Source: Micromonospora alfalfae (GTDB lineage: Bacteria > Actinomycetota > Actinomycetes > Mycobacteriales > Micromonosporaceae). Taken from it: a stretch of 64,000 nucleotides of DNA. The position numbers and the translations under genes are program-made. Below are positions 43,423-51,074 of this stretch, in pieces. The notes under the pieces are model-generated. The model saw only the letters and a program-made list of their open reading frames with translations. It was not told the DNA's origin and did no database searches. The DNA lies in NCBI RefSeq assembly GCF_022230925.1, contig NZ_JAKKFH010000034.1, positions 62,001 to 126,000 of the forward strand, written 5' to 3'. Every line of letters starts with the position of its first letter. Positions within the stretch are counted from its first letter, which is position 1.

Positions 43423-43437
43423 GTTACTTGAGGTTAC
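43423..43437. promoter_or_regulatory. GTAAC direct repeat upstream of sepX
   Basis: On the minus strand two GTAAC half-sites repeat with a 10-base period (43433-43437 and 43423-43427), about 120 bases before the sepX start. The half-site resembles those bound by the response regulator MtrA, but the spacing may not match; low certainty. Confidence 0.25.
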
Positions 43438-43513
43438 GGCGCACCGACCGGGATGCCACCGCGCCGCGCCGATCCCGTCCGTGGGACGAGTGGGCGGATG
43501 TCGGGAAATCCTC

Positions 43514-44164
43514 CTACCGCGCGTTGGCGCGGACCCGGTGCCAGCGGGCCAGCAGGCCACCCTCGGCGGCGATCTCCTCACTCGTCATCGCGTATCCGAT
43601 GTGGTCCCGCCACGCGCCGTCGATGTGCATGTAGCGCACGTGGTACGACTCCTCGCGGAAGCCCAGCTTCTCCACCACCCGCCGGGACGGCCGGTTCTCC
43701 GGACGGATGTTCACCTCGACCCGGTGCAGCCCGCCCGGCCCGAACGCATGGTCCACGGCGAGCGCCAGCGCCGTCGGGATCACACCCTGGCCGGCGACCC
43801 GCGCGTCCACCCAGTAGCCGACGTAGCCGGAGCAGAGCGCCCGTCGCACGATGCTGCCCACGTTGATGTGCCCGACCAGCCGGTCCCGATCGGCCTCGCG
43901 CAGGCAGACCGCGAACGGCATCCCCTCACCCTCGCGGGCCGAGCGCCGCTGGTCACGCTGCACCCAGCGGAACGCGGCCGGCGAGTTCATCTCGTCCCAA
44001 CCGCCGGGCAGTGACGACTCCCAGGGTGCCAGCCAGGCCCGGTTGGCCCGCCGCACCTCCGACCACGCCGCCGCGTCGGAGCGCCGATAGGGCCGCAGCA
44101 GCACTGGGCCGTCGGCCAGCTCCACCGGCCAGCCCGGTGCCCGCGCGGGTCCGAAGAGACTCAC
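43514..44164 (-). CDS. GNAT-family N-acetyltransferase (RimJ-like)
   Basis: The 216-residue acetyltransferase of the RimJ/RimL type has 'VLLRPYRRSDAAAWSEVRRA' early, the acetyl-CoA loop region 'YWVDARVAGQGVIPTALALA' (Q/R-x-x-G-x-G/A) and 'RVEVNIRPENRPSRRVVEKLGF', the motif where Asn and Ser-Arg pack on CoA. Members acetylate protein N-termini or small molecules. The GTG at 44164 is preferred over 44170 because GGAG then lies nine bases upstream. It stands between Glp and SepX, the same order as in mycobacteria. Confidence 0.92.
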   Translation of the reverse strand: MSLFGPARAPGWPVELADGPVLLRPYRRSDAAAWSEVRRANRAWLAPWESSLPGGWDEMNSPAAFRWVQRDQRRSAREGEGMPFAVCLREADRDRLVGHINVGSIVRRALCSGYVGYWVDARVAGQGVIPTALALAVDHAFGPGGLHRVEVNIRPENRPSRRVVEKLGFREESYHVRYMHIDGAWRDHIGYAMTSEEIAAEGGLLARWHRVRANAR

Positions 44165-44275
44165 CCGCACAGTCTCCCGCGCGGGACCGTGTCGCGCGCA
44201 AGTGGCTCCACCGCGTTCACCACACAGATCCGACGATCATCCGACGCGGGCCGCGAGCGGACCGGCCGGGACGCG

Positions 44276-45589
44276 TCACCGGCGGCGGTCCAGCAGCAGG
44301 ACGTCCACTGTCGAGCCGGCCGCGGCCGTGGTGACCCGCTCGCCGAGCACCAGCAGCCCGTTGGCCTCGGCCAACCCGGAGAGGGTGAACGGTCCGCCGC
44401 TGAGCGGCTGGACCGTGTACCCGCCGCCGCGTCGCTCGGCGACGTGCGCCGGCCGGAACTCGCGCAACCCGGTCGGCGACGACACGGTCTCCAGCAGGTG
44501 TGCCCGCACACTGGGGCGGAACACCGGCTCGGCGCCGGCGAGCAATTGGATGGCGGGGCGGGCCAGCACCTCGAAGCCGATCAACGCAGCACCCGGGTCG
44601 CCGGGCAGGCAGACCACCGGCACCTCCTCGGCGCCGACAGTGCCGAACCCGAGCGCGGTGCCGGGATAGAGCGCCACGTCGGTGAAGGTGACCGGCCCGG
44701 CGCGACCGCCCTCACGGCGGGAGAGGATCCGACGCACCATGTCTCCGGGGCCGGTGCCGGTGCCCCCGGTCGTGATGATCAGATCGGCACGCAGCGTCTG
44801 GTCCTCCAGCAGCCCGCGCAACCCCTCCGGGTCGTCGTCGCAGATTCCCACCCGGTACGCCAGTGCGCCCACCTCGGCCGCCGCGGCGGTCAGCGCGTGC
44901 GAGTTCGCGTCCACCACCTGGCCGGGCTGGCTGCCCCGGCCCACGTCGACGAGTTCGTCACCGGTGGCCACGATGACCACCCGTGGACTGGGCCGGACCA
45001 CCACGTGCCCGATGCCGGTCGCCGCGAAGACGGCGACCAGGGCCGGGGACACGTAGGTGCCGGCCCGAGCGAGCAGGGTGCCGGCGGGCAGCTCCTCACC
45101 CGCTCGGCGTACCCCGTACCCCCGTTTGGGGGTGCGGAAGATCTCCACGGCGGCCATGCCCTGGTCGGTCCACTCCACCGGGACCACGACGTCAGCGGCG
45201 ACCGGCAGCGGAGCCCCGGCGGCCACCGAGAAGCACGAGCCGGGGGTGAGCCGGACCGGCCGCCAGCTCGCGGCGCCGAGGTCGCCGACCACATTGAGCC
45301 GGATGGTGCGGCCGCCGGGCGTGCCGGAGGGGGCCGGGACGTAGCTCGGCCCCCGGCCCCCTCCGGAAATGTCCTCCCAGCGCGCGGCGTAGCCATCCAC
45401 TGCCGCCTGGTCGAAGGCCGGGAAGGCGTGCGGCGCGACGACGTCCTCGGCGAGGACGTTGCCGTGCGCCTGGGTGAGGTCGAGGTCGAGTGGCGGCAGC
45501 GCGCGCAACCTGCGCAGCACGCTGCCCAGGTAGTCGGCGAGCGGCGTCAACTCGTTCGCGGCCGCCTCGGCGTCGGCCGTCGCGGTCAT
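44276..45589 (-). CDS. Gephyrin-like molybdotransferase Glp (MoeA family)
   Basis: The 437-residue protein has MoeA domains in order: the N-terminal segment 'PPLDLDLTQAHGNVLAEDVV' and 'PAFDQAAVDGYAA', the beta domain 'VAAGAPLPVAADVVVPVEWT', the MPT-binding domain 'VIVATGDELVD' with 'IITTGGTGTGPGDMV', and the C-terminal domain IV. It can catalyse molybdate insertion into adenylylated molybdopterin. In Corynebacterium the paralogue Glp instead acts with Wag31, FtsZ and GlpR in cell division; the neighbouring SepX/GlpR favours that class. It overlaps galU by four bases (GTGA/ATGA type). Confidence 0.92.
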   Translation of the reverse strand: MTATADAEAAANELTPLADYLGSVLRRLRALPPLDLDLTQAHGNVLAEDVVAPHAFPAFDQAAVDGYAARWEDISGGGRGPSYVPAPSGTPGGRTIRLNVVGDLGAASWRPVRLTPGSCFSVAAGAPLPVAADVVVPVEWTDQGMAAVEIFRTPKRGYGVRRAGEELPAGTLLARAGTYVSPALVAVFAATGIGHVVVRPSPRVVIVATGDELVDVGRGSQPGQVVDANSHALTAAAAEVGALAYRVGICDDDPEGLRGLLEDQTLRADLIITTGGTGTGPGDMVRRILSRREGGRAGPVTFTDVALYPGTALGFGTVGAEEVPVVCLPGDPGAALIGFEVLARPAIQLLAGAEPVFRPSVRAHLLETVSSPTGLREFRPAHVAERRGGGYTVQPLSGGPFTLSGLAEANGLLVLGERVTTAAAGSTVDVLLLDRRR

Positions 45590-46548
45590 GTACCAGATCC
45601 GCCTGCCGCGTCGGCCTTGACGAAGTCGGCGAGCCAGGACCGGAACTCGGTGCCCAGGTCCTCGCGCTCGGCGGCGATCTGCACCACCGTCTGGAGGTAC
45701 CCCAGCGGCATGCCGGTGTCGTAGCGGGTGCCCCGGTAGACGATCGCGTGCACCGGGACGCCCTCGGTACGCAGCAGCTCCATCGCGTCGGTCAGCTGGA
45801 TCTCGCCGCCGCTGCCCGGCTTGGTCCGCCGGATCGCGTCGAAGATCCTGCCCGGCAACACGTAGCGGCCGAGCACCGCGAGGTTGCTCGGGGCGTCCTC
45901 GGGCTGCGGCTTCTCCACCATCCCGGTCACCTTGACCACCTCGCCGATGTCGGTCAGCTCCGACTCGGCCGGCTCGACGGAGGCGATCCCGTACCGCTTG
46001 GTCTCGGCCGGGTCGACCTCGAAGAAGGCGAGCACCACACCGCCGGTGCGGGCCTGCAACTCGATCATCGCCGGCAGCAGCGGCTCCGACGGCTTGACGA
46101 ACTCGTCGCCGAGCAGCACCGCGAAGGGCTGGTCCCCGACGTGCGACTCGGCGTACCCGATGGCGTGGCCGAGCCCGAGCTGCTCGGGCTGTCGCACTGT
46201 GTAGATCTCGGCCAGCTCGCTGGGCCGCCGCACGGCGGCCAACCTCTCGGAGTCGCCCTTCTCCTCCAACCTGGCCTCCAGGTCCGGGCGACGGTCGAAG
46301 TGGTCCACCATCGACGTCTTACCCCGCCCGGTGATCAGCAACACGTCACCGATGCCGGCCTGCGTGGCCTCCTCGACGATGTACTGCAACACCGGCCGAT
46401 CCACCACCGGCAGCAGTTCCTTGGGCACCGCCTTGGTGGCCGGCAGGAACCGGGTGGCCAGTCCGGCGGCCGGGATGACGGCCTTGACCGCCAGGGGACG
46501 GCCAGTTGCGGCGACCGTCGATGAGGGGTTCGCTGAGTGCTCCGACAT
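45586..46548 (-). CDS. galU: UTP-glucose-1-phosphate uridylyltransferase
   Basis: The 320-residue nucleotidyltransferase makes UDP-glucose. Signatures are 'VIPAAGLATRFLPATKAVPK' (about 24-43), 'PVVDRPVLQYIVEEATQAGI' (about 47-66), 'VLLGDEFV' (about 143) and 'GGEIQLTDAMELL' (about 250). UDP-glucose feeds envelope glycans and the GalE reaction encoded elsewhere in this window. The ATG at 46548 lies six bases after TAGTCT, whose TAG is also the stop codon of the upstream GGDEF gene, suggesting its own leaderless promoter in addition to read-through. Its stop overlaps the Glp start. Confidence 0.96.
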   Translation of the reverse strand: MSEHSANPSSTVAATGRPLAVKAVIPAAGLATRFLPATKAVPKELLPVVDRPVLQYIVEEATQAGIGDVLLITGRGKTSMVDHFDRRPDLEARLEEKGDSERLAAVRRPSELAEIYTVRQPEQLGLGHAIGYAESHVGDQPFAVLLGDEFVKPSEPLLPAMIELQARTGGVVLAFFEVDPAETKRYGIASVEPAESELTDIGEVVKVTGMVEKPQPEDAPSNLAVLGRYVLPGRIFDAIRRTKPGSGGEIQLTDAMELLRTEGVPVHAIVYRGTRYDTGMPLGYLQTVVQIAAEREDLGTEFRSWLADFVKADAAGGSGT

Positions 46549-46554
46549 GCCGCG

Positions 46555-46560
46555 AGACTA
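46555..46560 (-). promoter_or_regulatory. -10 hexamer overlapping the GGDEF stop, leaderless promoter of galU
   Basis: TAGTCT on the minus strand contains the TAG stop of the upstream gene and ends six bases before the galU ATG. Confidence 0.55.
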
Positions 46561-48891
46561 TCGGCCACGGCTCTGCCGCGGCGGGTGTGGCCCAGAAGAC
46601 GCGCCGCCCCCCGGCCCCGGCCGCGCCGCGCCCGTCGCGCTGTCCGGCGTGTCGTCGGCCGAATCCGGTTGGGCGTGCGCCGGGCCCGCCAGCGATGATT
46701 CCGGTACGCCCACCGCCGGGTCGGACCGGGCGGGCCCGCCCGGCTCCCGGTTGGCCTGCACCGGCTGGCCGGCGCGCGGCAGCCCATCGGTTGGGCTCAC
46801 CGCACACGCGAGCACCGGAATCTCCCGGGTCGGCAGATCCGAGCGAACCTCGGCGACCCGGTACGTGTCGCGGCCCGCTGCCTTGGCCGCGTAGAGCGCG
46901 TCGTCGGCGGCCTCCAGCACCTCCCGCCCGGTGCTGCCGTGGTCCGGGAAGACGGCGATGCCCACCGACACGGTCACCAGGACCGGCCCGGCGTACGCCT
47001 CGATGGCGATGGGCGTGTCGCGCACCGCCGCGCCGAGCCGCTCGGCCACGATCGCCGCGCCCCGCGCGTCGGTTTCCGGCAGCAGCAGCACGAACTCCTC
47101 ACCACCCTGGCGGAAGGCCAGATCGACCTCGCGGATCTCCCCGCGCACCCGACGGGCGAACTCGGCCAGGACGGTGTCCCCGGCGGCGTGCCCGTAGGTG
47201 TCGTTGACGTCCTTGAACCGGTCCAGGTCCAACGCGAGGACGCTGAGCATCCGCCCGAAGCGGCTGGCCCGTTCCACCTCCCGCCGGATCGACTCGCGCA
47301 GGTAGCGGTAGTTCCACAGCCCGGTGAGCGGGTCGGTGAGGGACAGCCGCTGCGCCTCCTCGTGCACCCGGACGTTGTCCACCGCCACTGCCGCGTGACC
47401 GGCGAAGGTGCGCAGGGTGGCCAGGTCGTCGTCGTCGAACTCGTCGGCGCCCAGCCGGTCGTAGAGGGCCAGCACGCCGAGCGCGACCGCCGCGCCCGCC
47501 TCGTCGACAGGGCCGGAGGGTCCGGCGAGGGTGGCTGTGGCACCGCCGGCGGGCGCGGCGAACGGAACCGCGACGTAGGTGCGACAGCGTGGCTCACCTG
47601 TTGTCGCCTCGGTCGGCTCCGCCCTGCCCCGCTGCGGTTCCCCGGTGGCGGCGACCTCACCGATCACGCCGACGCCGACCGGCACCCGGAGCGTCTGCGA
47701 CCCGTCCGCCTCCTCGGCCGGCCAGCGCCCGTCCAACCCCTCGGTGCACTGCGCGACGAGCACCCCGCCGGTTTCCGCGAGCAGCACGGCGCCGGCCCGC
47801 GCGCCGGTGGCCCCGATGGCACTGCGCAGGATCACCCGCAGGATGCGTTGCAGGTCGTGCGTGCTGGCCAGGGTGTCGCCGAGCACTGCGAGGTGCCCCC
47901 GCAGCTGATCCCGGTTGCTGGTCAACGCCGCGACGTAGGCGCCGGTCTCCCGGGTCATCCGGTTGAACGCGGCGGCCAACCGCCCCAACTCGTCGCTGCT
48001 GCGTACCGGCACCCGGGCGGTCAGGTCGCCCTGGGCCACCCGGTCGACAGCACCGGCCAGCTCCGCCAACGGCCGGGTGGTGACCCGGGCCAGCCGCCAG
48101 GCGGTCAGCACCGCGAGCAGCCCGGCCAGCACGACCACCCCGAGCAGCGTGGCGTGCAGCCCAGGTGGCCGTTCACTGGGCACGGAGAGCACCAGTGGCA
48201 GCGGCTGCGCGTCGGAGGGCCCGAGCCTGCGCACGTACCGGCCCTCGTTGGTCTCGGTGACCTGCTCGCCCCGTACGCCGACGGCGGCGGCCAGCACCGC
48301 GTCGCGGACGTCACGGGACTCGGTCGTGTGGGTGACCCGCGCGGCGCTCGCCCCACTGTCGAGCAGTGTGACCGCCACCCCGGTCACCGCCGCCAGTCGG
48401 GCCACGAAGGCCGGGTCGACCAGTTGCGCGGCGGTCACAGTGCCCAGCCGGGCGCCGGCGCGATCGTGCAGGTCGACCTGGGCGGCCAACGCACGGACCG
48501 GGCCGGTCGAGCCTGGGTTCGAACTCCCGTTCGTGCCCTCGGCCGAGCCGGCGCAGTCCTGCCAGGGGGTCGACGGAGCACCTGGCGACAGGTAGGTGAT
48601 CTGGCCGGCCACATCGGTGACCAGCACCGCGGCGGCCAGACCCCGGCCGACCAGTTGCGCGGCGGCGACGGCCGGATCGGCGGTGAGCGCCACCGCGTCG
48701 GCGGTGGCGCGTAGCTGCTGGCAGAGCGCGTCGACCGAGGTACGAACGGTGGACGCCGCCACCGCCAGGCGCTCGGTGGAGCGGCTGCGGTCGACCGTTG
48801 CGACGGTGGAGGCGACGAAGAGCGCGCCGAGCAGGACCGGCCCGAGCACCACCACGAGGAAGGCTGCCGTCAACCGCCCGCGTAGCGTCAC
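46558..48891 (-). CDS. Membrane diguanylate cyclase (sensor-HAMP-GAF-GGDEF)
   Basis: The 777-residue protein has a first membrane helix (about 7-29), an extracellular sensor segment of about 220 residues, a second helix ('ATLLGVVVLAGLLAVLTAW', about 245-265), a HAMP linker ('VTTRPLAELAGAVDRVAQGD'), a GAF-like domain (about 345-520) and a GGDEF domain (about 535-695). The active site is intact ('FRQGGEEFVLLLPE') and the inhibitory RxxD site is present five residues before it ('REVD'). It should make c-di-GMP with product inhibition. The last 90 residues are Pro/Ser/Gly-rich. It ends nine bases before galU and diverges from 5-FCL. Confidence 0.93.
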   Translation of the reverse strand: MTLRGRLTAAFLVVVLGPVLLGALFVASTVATVDRSRSTERLAVAASTVRTSVDALCQQLRATADAVALTADPAVAAAQLVGRGLAAAVLVTDVAGQITYLSPGAPSTPWQDCAGSAEGTNGSSNPGSTGPVRALAAQVDLHDRAGARLGTVTAAQLVDPAFVARLAAVTGVAVTLLDSGASAARVTHTTESRDVRDAVLAAAVGVRGEQVTETNEGRYVRRLGPSDAQPLPLVLSVPSERPPGLHATLLGVVVLAGLLAVLTAWRLARVTTRPLAELAGAVDRVAQGDLTARVPVRSSDELGRLAAAFNRMTRETGAYVAALTSNRDQLRGHLAVLGDTLASTHDLQRILRVILRSAIGATGARAGAVLLAETGGVLVAQCTEGLDGRWPAEEADGSQTLRVPVGVGVIGEVAATGEPQRGRAEPTEATTGEPRCRTYVAVPFAAPAGGATATLAGPSGPVDEAGAAVALGVLALYDRLGADEFDDDDLATLRTFAGHAAVAVDNVRVHEEAQRLSLTDPLTGLWNYRYLRESIRREVERASRFGRMLSVLALDLDRFKDVNDTYGHAAGDTVLAEFARRVRGEIREVDLAFRQGGEEFVLLLPETDARGAAIVAERLGAAVRDTPIAIEAYAGPVLVTVSVGIAVFPDHGSTGREVLEAADDALYAAKAAGRDTYRVAEVRSDLPTREIPVLACAVSPTDGLPRAGQPVQANREPGGPARSDPAVGVPESSLAGPAHAQPDSADDTPDSATGAARPGPGGGASSGPHPPRQSRGR

Positions 48892-48976
48892 TCGGTCCCC
48901 CCGGAAGTTCCGCCTCCGTTGCTTGCGATGCTGACACAGTGCAACCGTGGGAGAGGCGTTGCGTCAGGAGTGTTGC

Positions 48977-49654
48977 GTGCCGGAATTTTCTGATGAAGCG
49001 GAAGTGACCCGGCTGGCGAAGCGGGAGACCCGCGTCGAGCTGCTCGCTCGCCGCCGGTCACTGCCCGCCGAGACCCGGGCAGCCGCCGCCGGGCGCGTGC
49101 AGGCCGAGCTGGTCGCCCTGGTACGCCGGCTACGCCCACACCGGATGACGGCGTACGTGCCGGTCGGCTCCGAACCGGGCGGCGCCGATCTGCCCGAGGT
49201 GCTTCGGGCGGCCCTGCCGGCGGACACCGAGTTGCTGCTGCCGGTGCTCCTCGCCGACCTGGATCTGGACTGGGCGGCTTATACCGGTCCCGATGCCTTG
49301 ATCGCTGCGGGACGGGGTATCCGAGAACCAGTCGGTGCCCGTCTCGGGGTGACCGCCGTGGCGCACGCGGAACTGGTGGTCGTACCGGCTCTCGCTGTCG
49401 ACCACCACGGTCGGCGGCTCGGGCGCGGCGGCGGCTCGTACGACCGCGCACTCGCCCGGGTACCCGCGGCGACCCTGACGGTGGTGCCACTGCACGACGG
49501 TGAGCTGGTCGAGGTGCTGCCGGCAGAGCCCCACGACCGCCGGGTGCGCGCGGTGGTCACTCCCGCCGACGGGGTGCGTACGCTTGACGACGGCCCGGGT
49601 GCGGCGCACGGTGTCGCGCCCCACACGTCTGCTGGACGAACCCGGGGCGCATGA
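48977..49654 (+). CDS. 5-formyltetrahydrofolate cyclo-ligase
   Basis: The 225-residue enzyme converts 5-formyl-THF to 5,10-methenyl-THF with ATP. Signatures are 'RLAKRETRVELLARRRSLP' (about 11-29) and the late glycine loop 'GRRLGRGGGSYDRALARV' (about 150-167), which binds phosphate. The GTG at 48977 is chosen because AGGAG (48966-48970) lies six bases upstream; the GTG at 48947 has no such site. The C-terminal 20 residues are variable. It is followed 62 bases later by the FmdB-type gene, the same pair as Rv0992c-Rv0991c in M. tuberculosis. Confidence 0.93.
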   Translation: MPEFSDEAEVTRLAKRETRVELLARRRSLPAETRAAAAGRVQAELVALVRRLRPHRMTAYVPVGSEPGGADLPEVLRAALPADTELLLPVLLADLDLDWAAYTGPDALIAAGRGIREPVGARLGVTAVAHAELVVVPALAVDHHGRRLGRGGGSYDRALARVPAATLTVVPLHDGELVEVLPAEPHDRRVRAVVTPADGVRTLDDGPGAAHGVAPHTSAGRTRGA

Positions 49655-49716
49655 CGCACCATTGGCACTCGAATACGTCGAGTGCCAACTGGCTGAGCCC
49701 AGATCCGGAGGAGAAC

Positions 49717-50115
49717 GTGCCCACGTACCAGTACGCCTGCACCACGTGCGGTCAGCAGCTCGAGGCGGTGCAGTCCTTCTCTGACGAGCCGTTGACCGAG
49801 TGCCCGGCGTGTCAGGGGCGGCTGCGCAAGGTCTTCAACTCGGTCGGCATCGTCTTCAAGGGTTCGGGCTTCTACCGCACCGACTCCCGGGCGTCCGGTT
49901 CCGAGACGACAGCCGGCGGCACTGCCACCAAGCCGGCGAAGTCCGAGTCGTCCTCCGGTGACAGCTCCTCGTCCTCTTCGGGGTCCTCGTCCTCCTCGGG
50001 GTCGTCCTCGTCCGGGTCGTCCTCGGGCTCGTCGTCCTCCTCGGGGTCGTCTTCCGGGTCGTCCTCGGGTGGATCGGGCGGCGGCAAGGCACCGGCGGCA
50101 AGCTCCGCGTCCTGA
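49717..50115 (+). CDS. FmdB-family zinc-ribbon protein, Ruc-like
   Basis: The 132-residue protein has an N-terminal zinc ribbon with two CxxC pairs ('ACTTCGQQL' at about 8-11, 'ECPACQGRL' at about 29-32), then 'KVFNSVGIVFKGSGFYRTDS', the conserved FmdB/Ruc segment. The last 70 residues are a Ser/Gly/Ala low-complexity tail made of SSSG-like units. The M. tuberculosis orthologue Rv0991c (Ruc) is a redox-regulated chaperone whose disordered tail follows the same layout, here longer and more serine-rich. The GTG at 49717 has GGAGGAG upstream. Position after 5-FCL supports orthology. Confidence 0.9.
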   Translation: MPTYQYACTTCGQQLEAVQSFSDEPLTECPACQGRLRKVFNSVGIVFKGSGFYRTDSRASGSETTAGGTATKPAKSESSSGDSSSSSSGSSSSSGSSSSGSSSGSSSSSGSSSGSSSGGSGGGKAPAASSAS

Positions 50116-50123
50116 TCGTCGAA

Positions 50124-50147
50124 GGCCCGACACCCACGGGTCGGGCC
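50124..50147 (+). terminator. Hairpin downstream of the FmdB/Ruc gene
   Basis: Arms ggcccga (50124-50130) and tcgggcc (50141-50147), with inner CCC/GGG pairing, lie nine bases after the stop. Confidence 0.55.
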
Positions 50148-50172
50148 CCCGACACACACCGGGTCGGGCCTC

Positions 50173-50247
50173 GATCGACTCGGGTTTCAGGAAGTCGGCC
50201 CATCCCGGTCGCCTCGTTAGGCCGATTTCCTTGATCGCGAGTCGATC
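50173..50247. repeat. 75-bp palindromic element, copy B
   Basis: The outer arms GATCGACTCG and CGAGTCGATC pair perfectly; an inner arm (50189-50199 with 50220-50230) pairs with one mismatch. It matches copy A at 42426-42500 in length, termini and the CATCCCGG core, while the inner stems differ. It lies in the 295-base gap between the FmdB/Ruc gene and the next small gene; the rest of that gap holds no ORF I can support. Confidence 0.82.
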
Positions 50248-50410
50248 AGGGTTGGTGCCATAACAAATCGACCCGCCGGATGGGCGTTTTCCACAGGCCG
50301 GGCGGTTGTCCACAGGCGTCGGCCGTGGGTCGGCCGAGGCGGCGGGAACTGCCTAGTCTGCCGTCCATGGGTGCCACTGCGGCGCTCGGGGACGGGAGGC
50401 GGCAGACGCA

Positions 50411-50722
50411 ATGGTCGATCCGGATTCGTCGCGGGCGTTGCGCCCGCTGCGCAAGTTCACCCTGCCCCGCGGGCGCACCCTGCTCCGGGCCGGCCTGGTC
50501 GCCGCGCTGCTCTGCCTGGCCGTCGCGGTCCTGCACACCCCGGCCGGATGCCCGTCGACAGTCGTGCCCGCCGACGCACCGTCGGTGGCAGACGACACGG
50601 CCCGACAGGGCGGGTCGGTGGCAGACGACACGGCCCGGCCTCTCGACGAGGGCCGATCGGCCGACTCCAACGGAGCAGGCTCCCCCGGCACCGCACGGAC
50701 GGCTGACGGACCGACGTCATGA
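50411..50722 (+). CDS. Small single-span membrane protein, hypothetical
   Basis: The 103-residue protein has a basic N-terminus ('ALRPLRKFTLPRGRTLLRAG'), one membrane helix ('LVAALLCLAVAVLHTPAG', about 28-45) and an extracellular Asp/Ala/Gly-rich tail with two copies of 'SVADDTAR'. Its place after the FmdB gene is where other actinomycetes carry an SAF/CpaB-like protein that starts with the same basic-helix layout, so it may be a shortened relative; the SAF domain itself is absent. ATG at 50411; ribosome-binding signal is weak. Confidence 0.6.
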   Translation: MVDPDSSRALRPLRKFTLPRGRTLLRAGLVAALLCLAVAVLHTPAGCPSTVVPADAPSVADDTARQGGSVADDTARPLDEGRSADSNGAGSPGTARTADGPTS

Positions 50723-50748
50723 GGGTCTGGTCGAGCCGCCGGGGTCAG

Positions 50749-50931
50749 TCAATCCCAGTGCGGGGGGCGTTCGGCGAGCAGCCAGTCGTCGTTGCCGCCC
50801 GGCCGCTCTCCCCAACCACGGTCGGTGTCGTCGGAGGTCTGCTCAGGCAGCACCACGAAGTCTTCGCTCAGGTCGACGGCGCGGTCGTCGTCTCCACGTA
50901 CGCCGTGCGTGCCGGGGTCCTCGGTGCTCAC
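50749..50931 (-). CDS. Small acidic protein, 60 residues
   Basis: The GTG at 50931 opens 60 codons. The acidic product ends 'NDDWLLAERPPHWD'; small actinobacterial proteins with a similar D-D-x-x-L-x-x-R-P-P-H-W ending are, as far as I recall, common but uncharacterised. The protein lacks membrane helices. A TAGTCT hexamer eight bases upstream marks a leaderless promoter and fixes the start, well inside a longer shadow frame. It is divergent from the 149-residue membrane protein; a 37-bp tandem duplication lies between. Confidence 0.7.
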   Translation of the reverse strand: MSTEDPGTHGVRGDDDRAVDLSEDFVVLPEQTSDDTDRGWGERPGGNDDWLLAERPPHWD

Positions 50932-50939
50932 GAGCGGCA

Positions 50940-50945
50940 AGACTA
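50940..50945 (-). promoter_or_regulatory. -10 hexamer of a leaderless promoter (60-residue protein)
   Basis: TAGTCT on the minus strand ends eight bases before the GTG at 50931. Confidence 0.5.
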
Positions 50946-50975
50946 GCGCAGCCGACGACCGTGGACCGGACCACA

Positions 50976-51049
50976 AACCGAGGGCACGCCGGGCAGAACC
51001 GACCGGACCGCCAACCGAGGGCACGCCGGGCAGAACCGACCGGGCCGCC
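50976..51049. repeat. 37-bp tandem duplication in a divergent promoter region
   Basis: Copies 50976-51012 and 51013-51049 are adjacent and differ at one base (A/G). Each begins aaccgagggcacgccgggca. They separate the two leaderless promoters at 50940 and 51061. Confidence 0.85.
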
Positions 51050-51060
51050 GGTGGCGTTGG

Positions 51061-51066
51061 TAGCGT
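51061..51066 (+). promoter_or_regulatory. -10 hexamer of a leaderless promoter (149-residue protein)
   Basis: TAGCGT lies eight bases before the GTG at 51075. Confidence 0.5.
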
Positions 51067-51074
51067 CGGACGGC

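Noticed and set aside
48503..48530. A GGTTCGAA sequence that resembles a tRNA T arm
   Set aside because: It lies within the sensor part of the GGDEF gene and no acceptor or anticodon stems can be formed around it.
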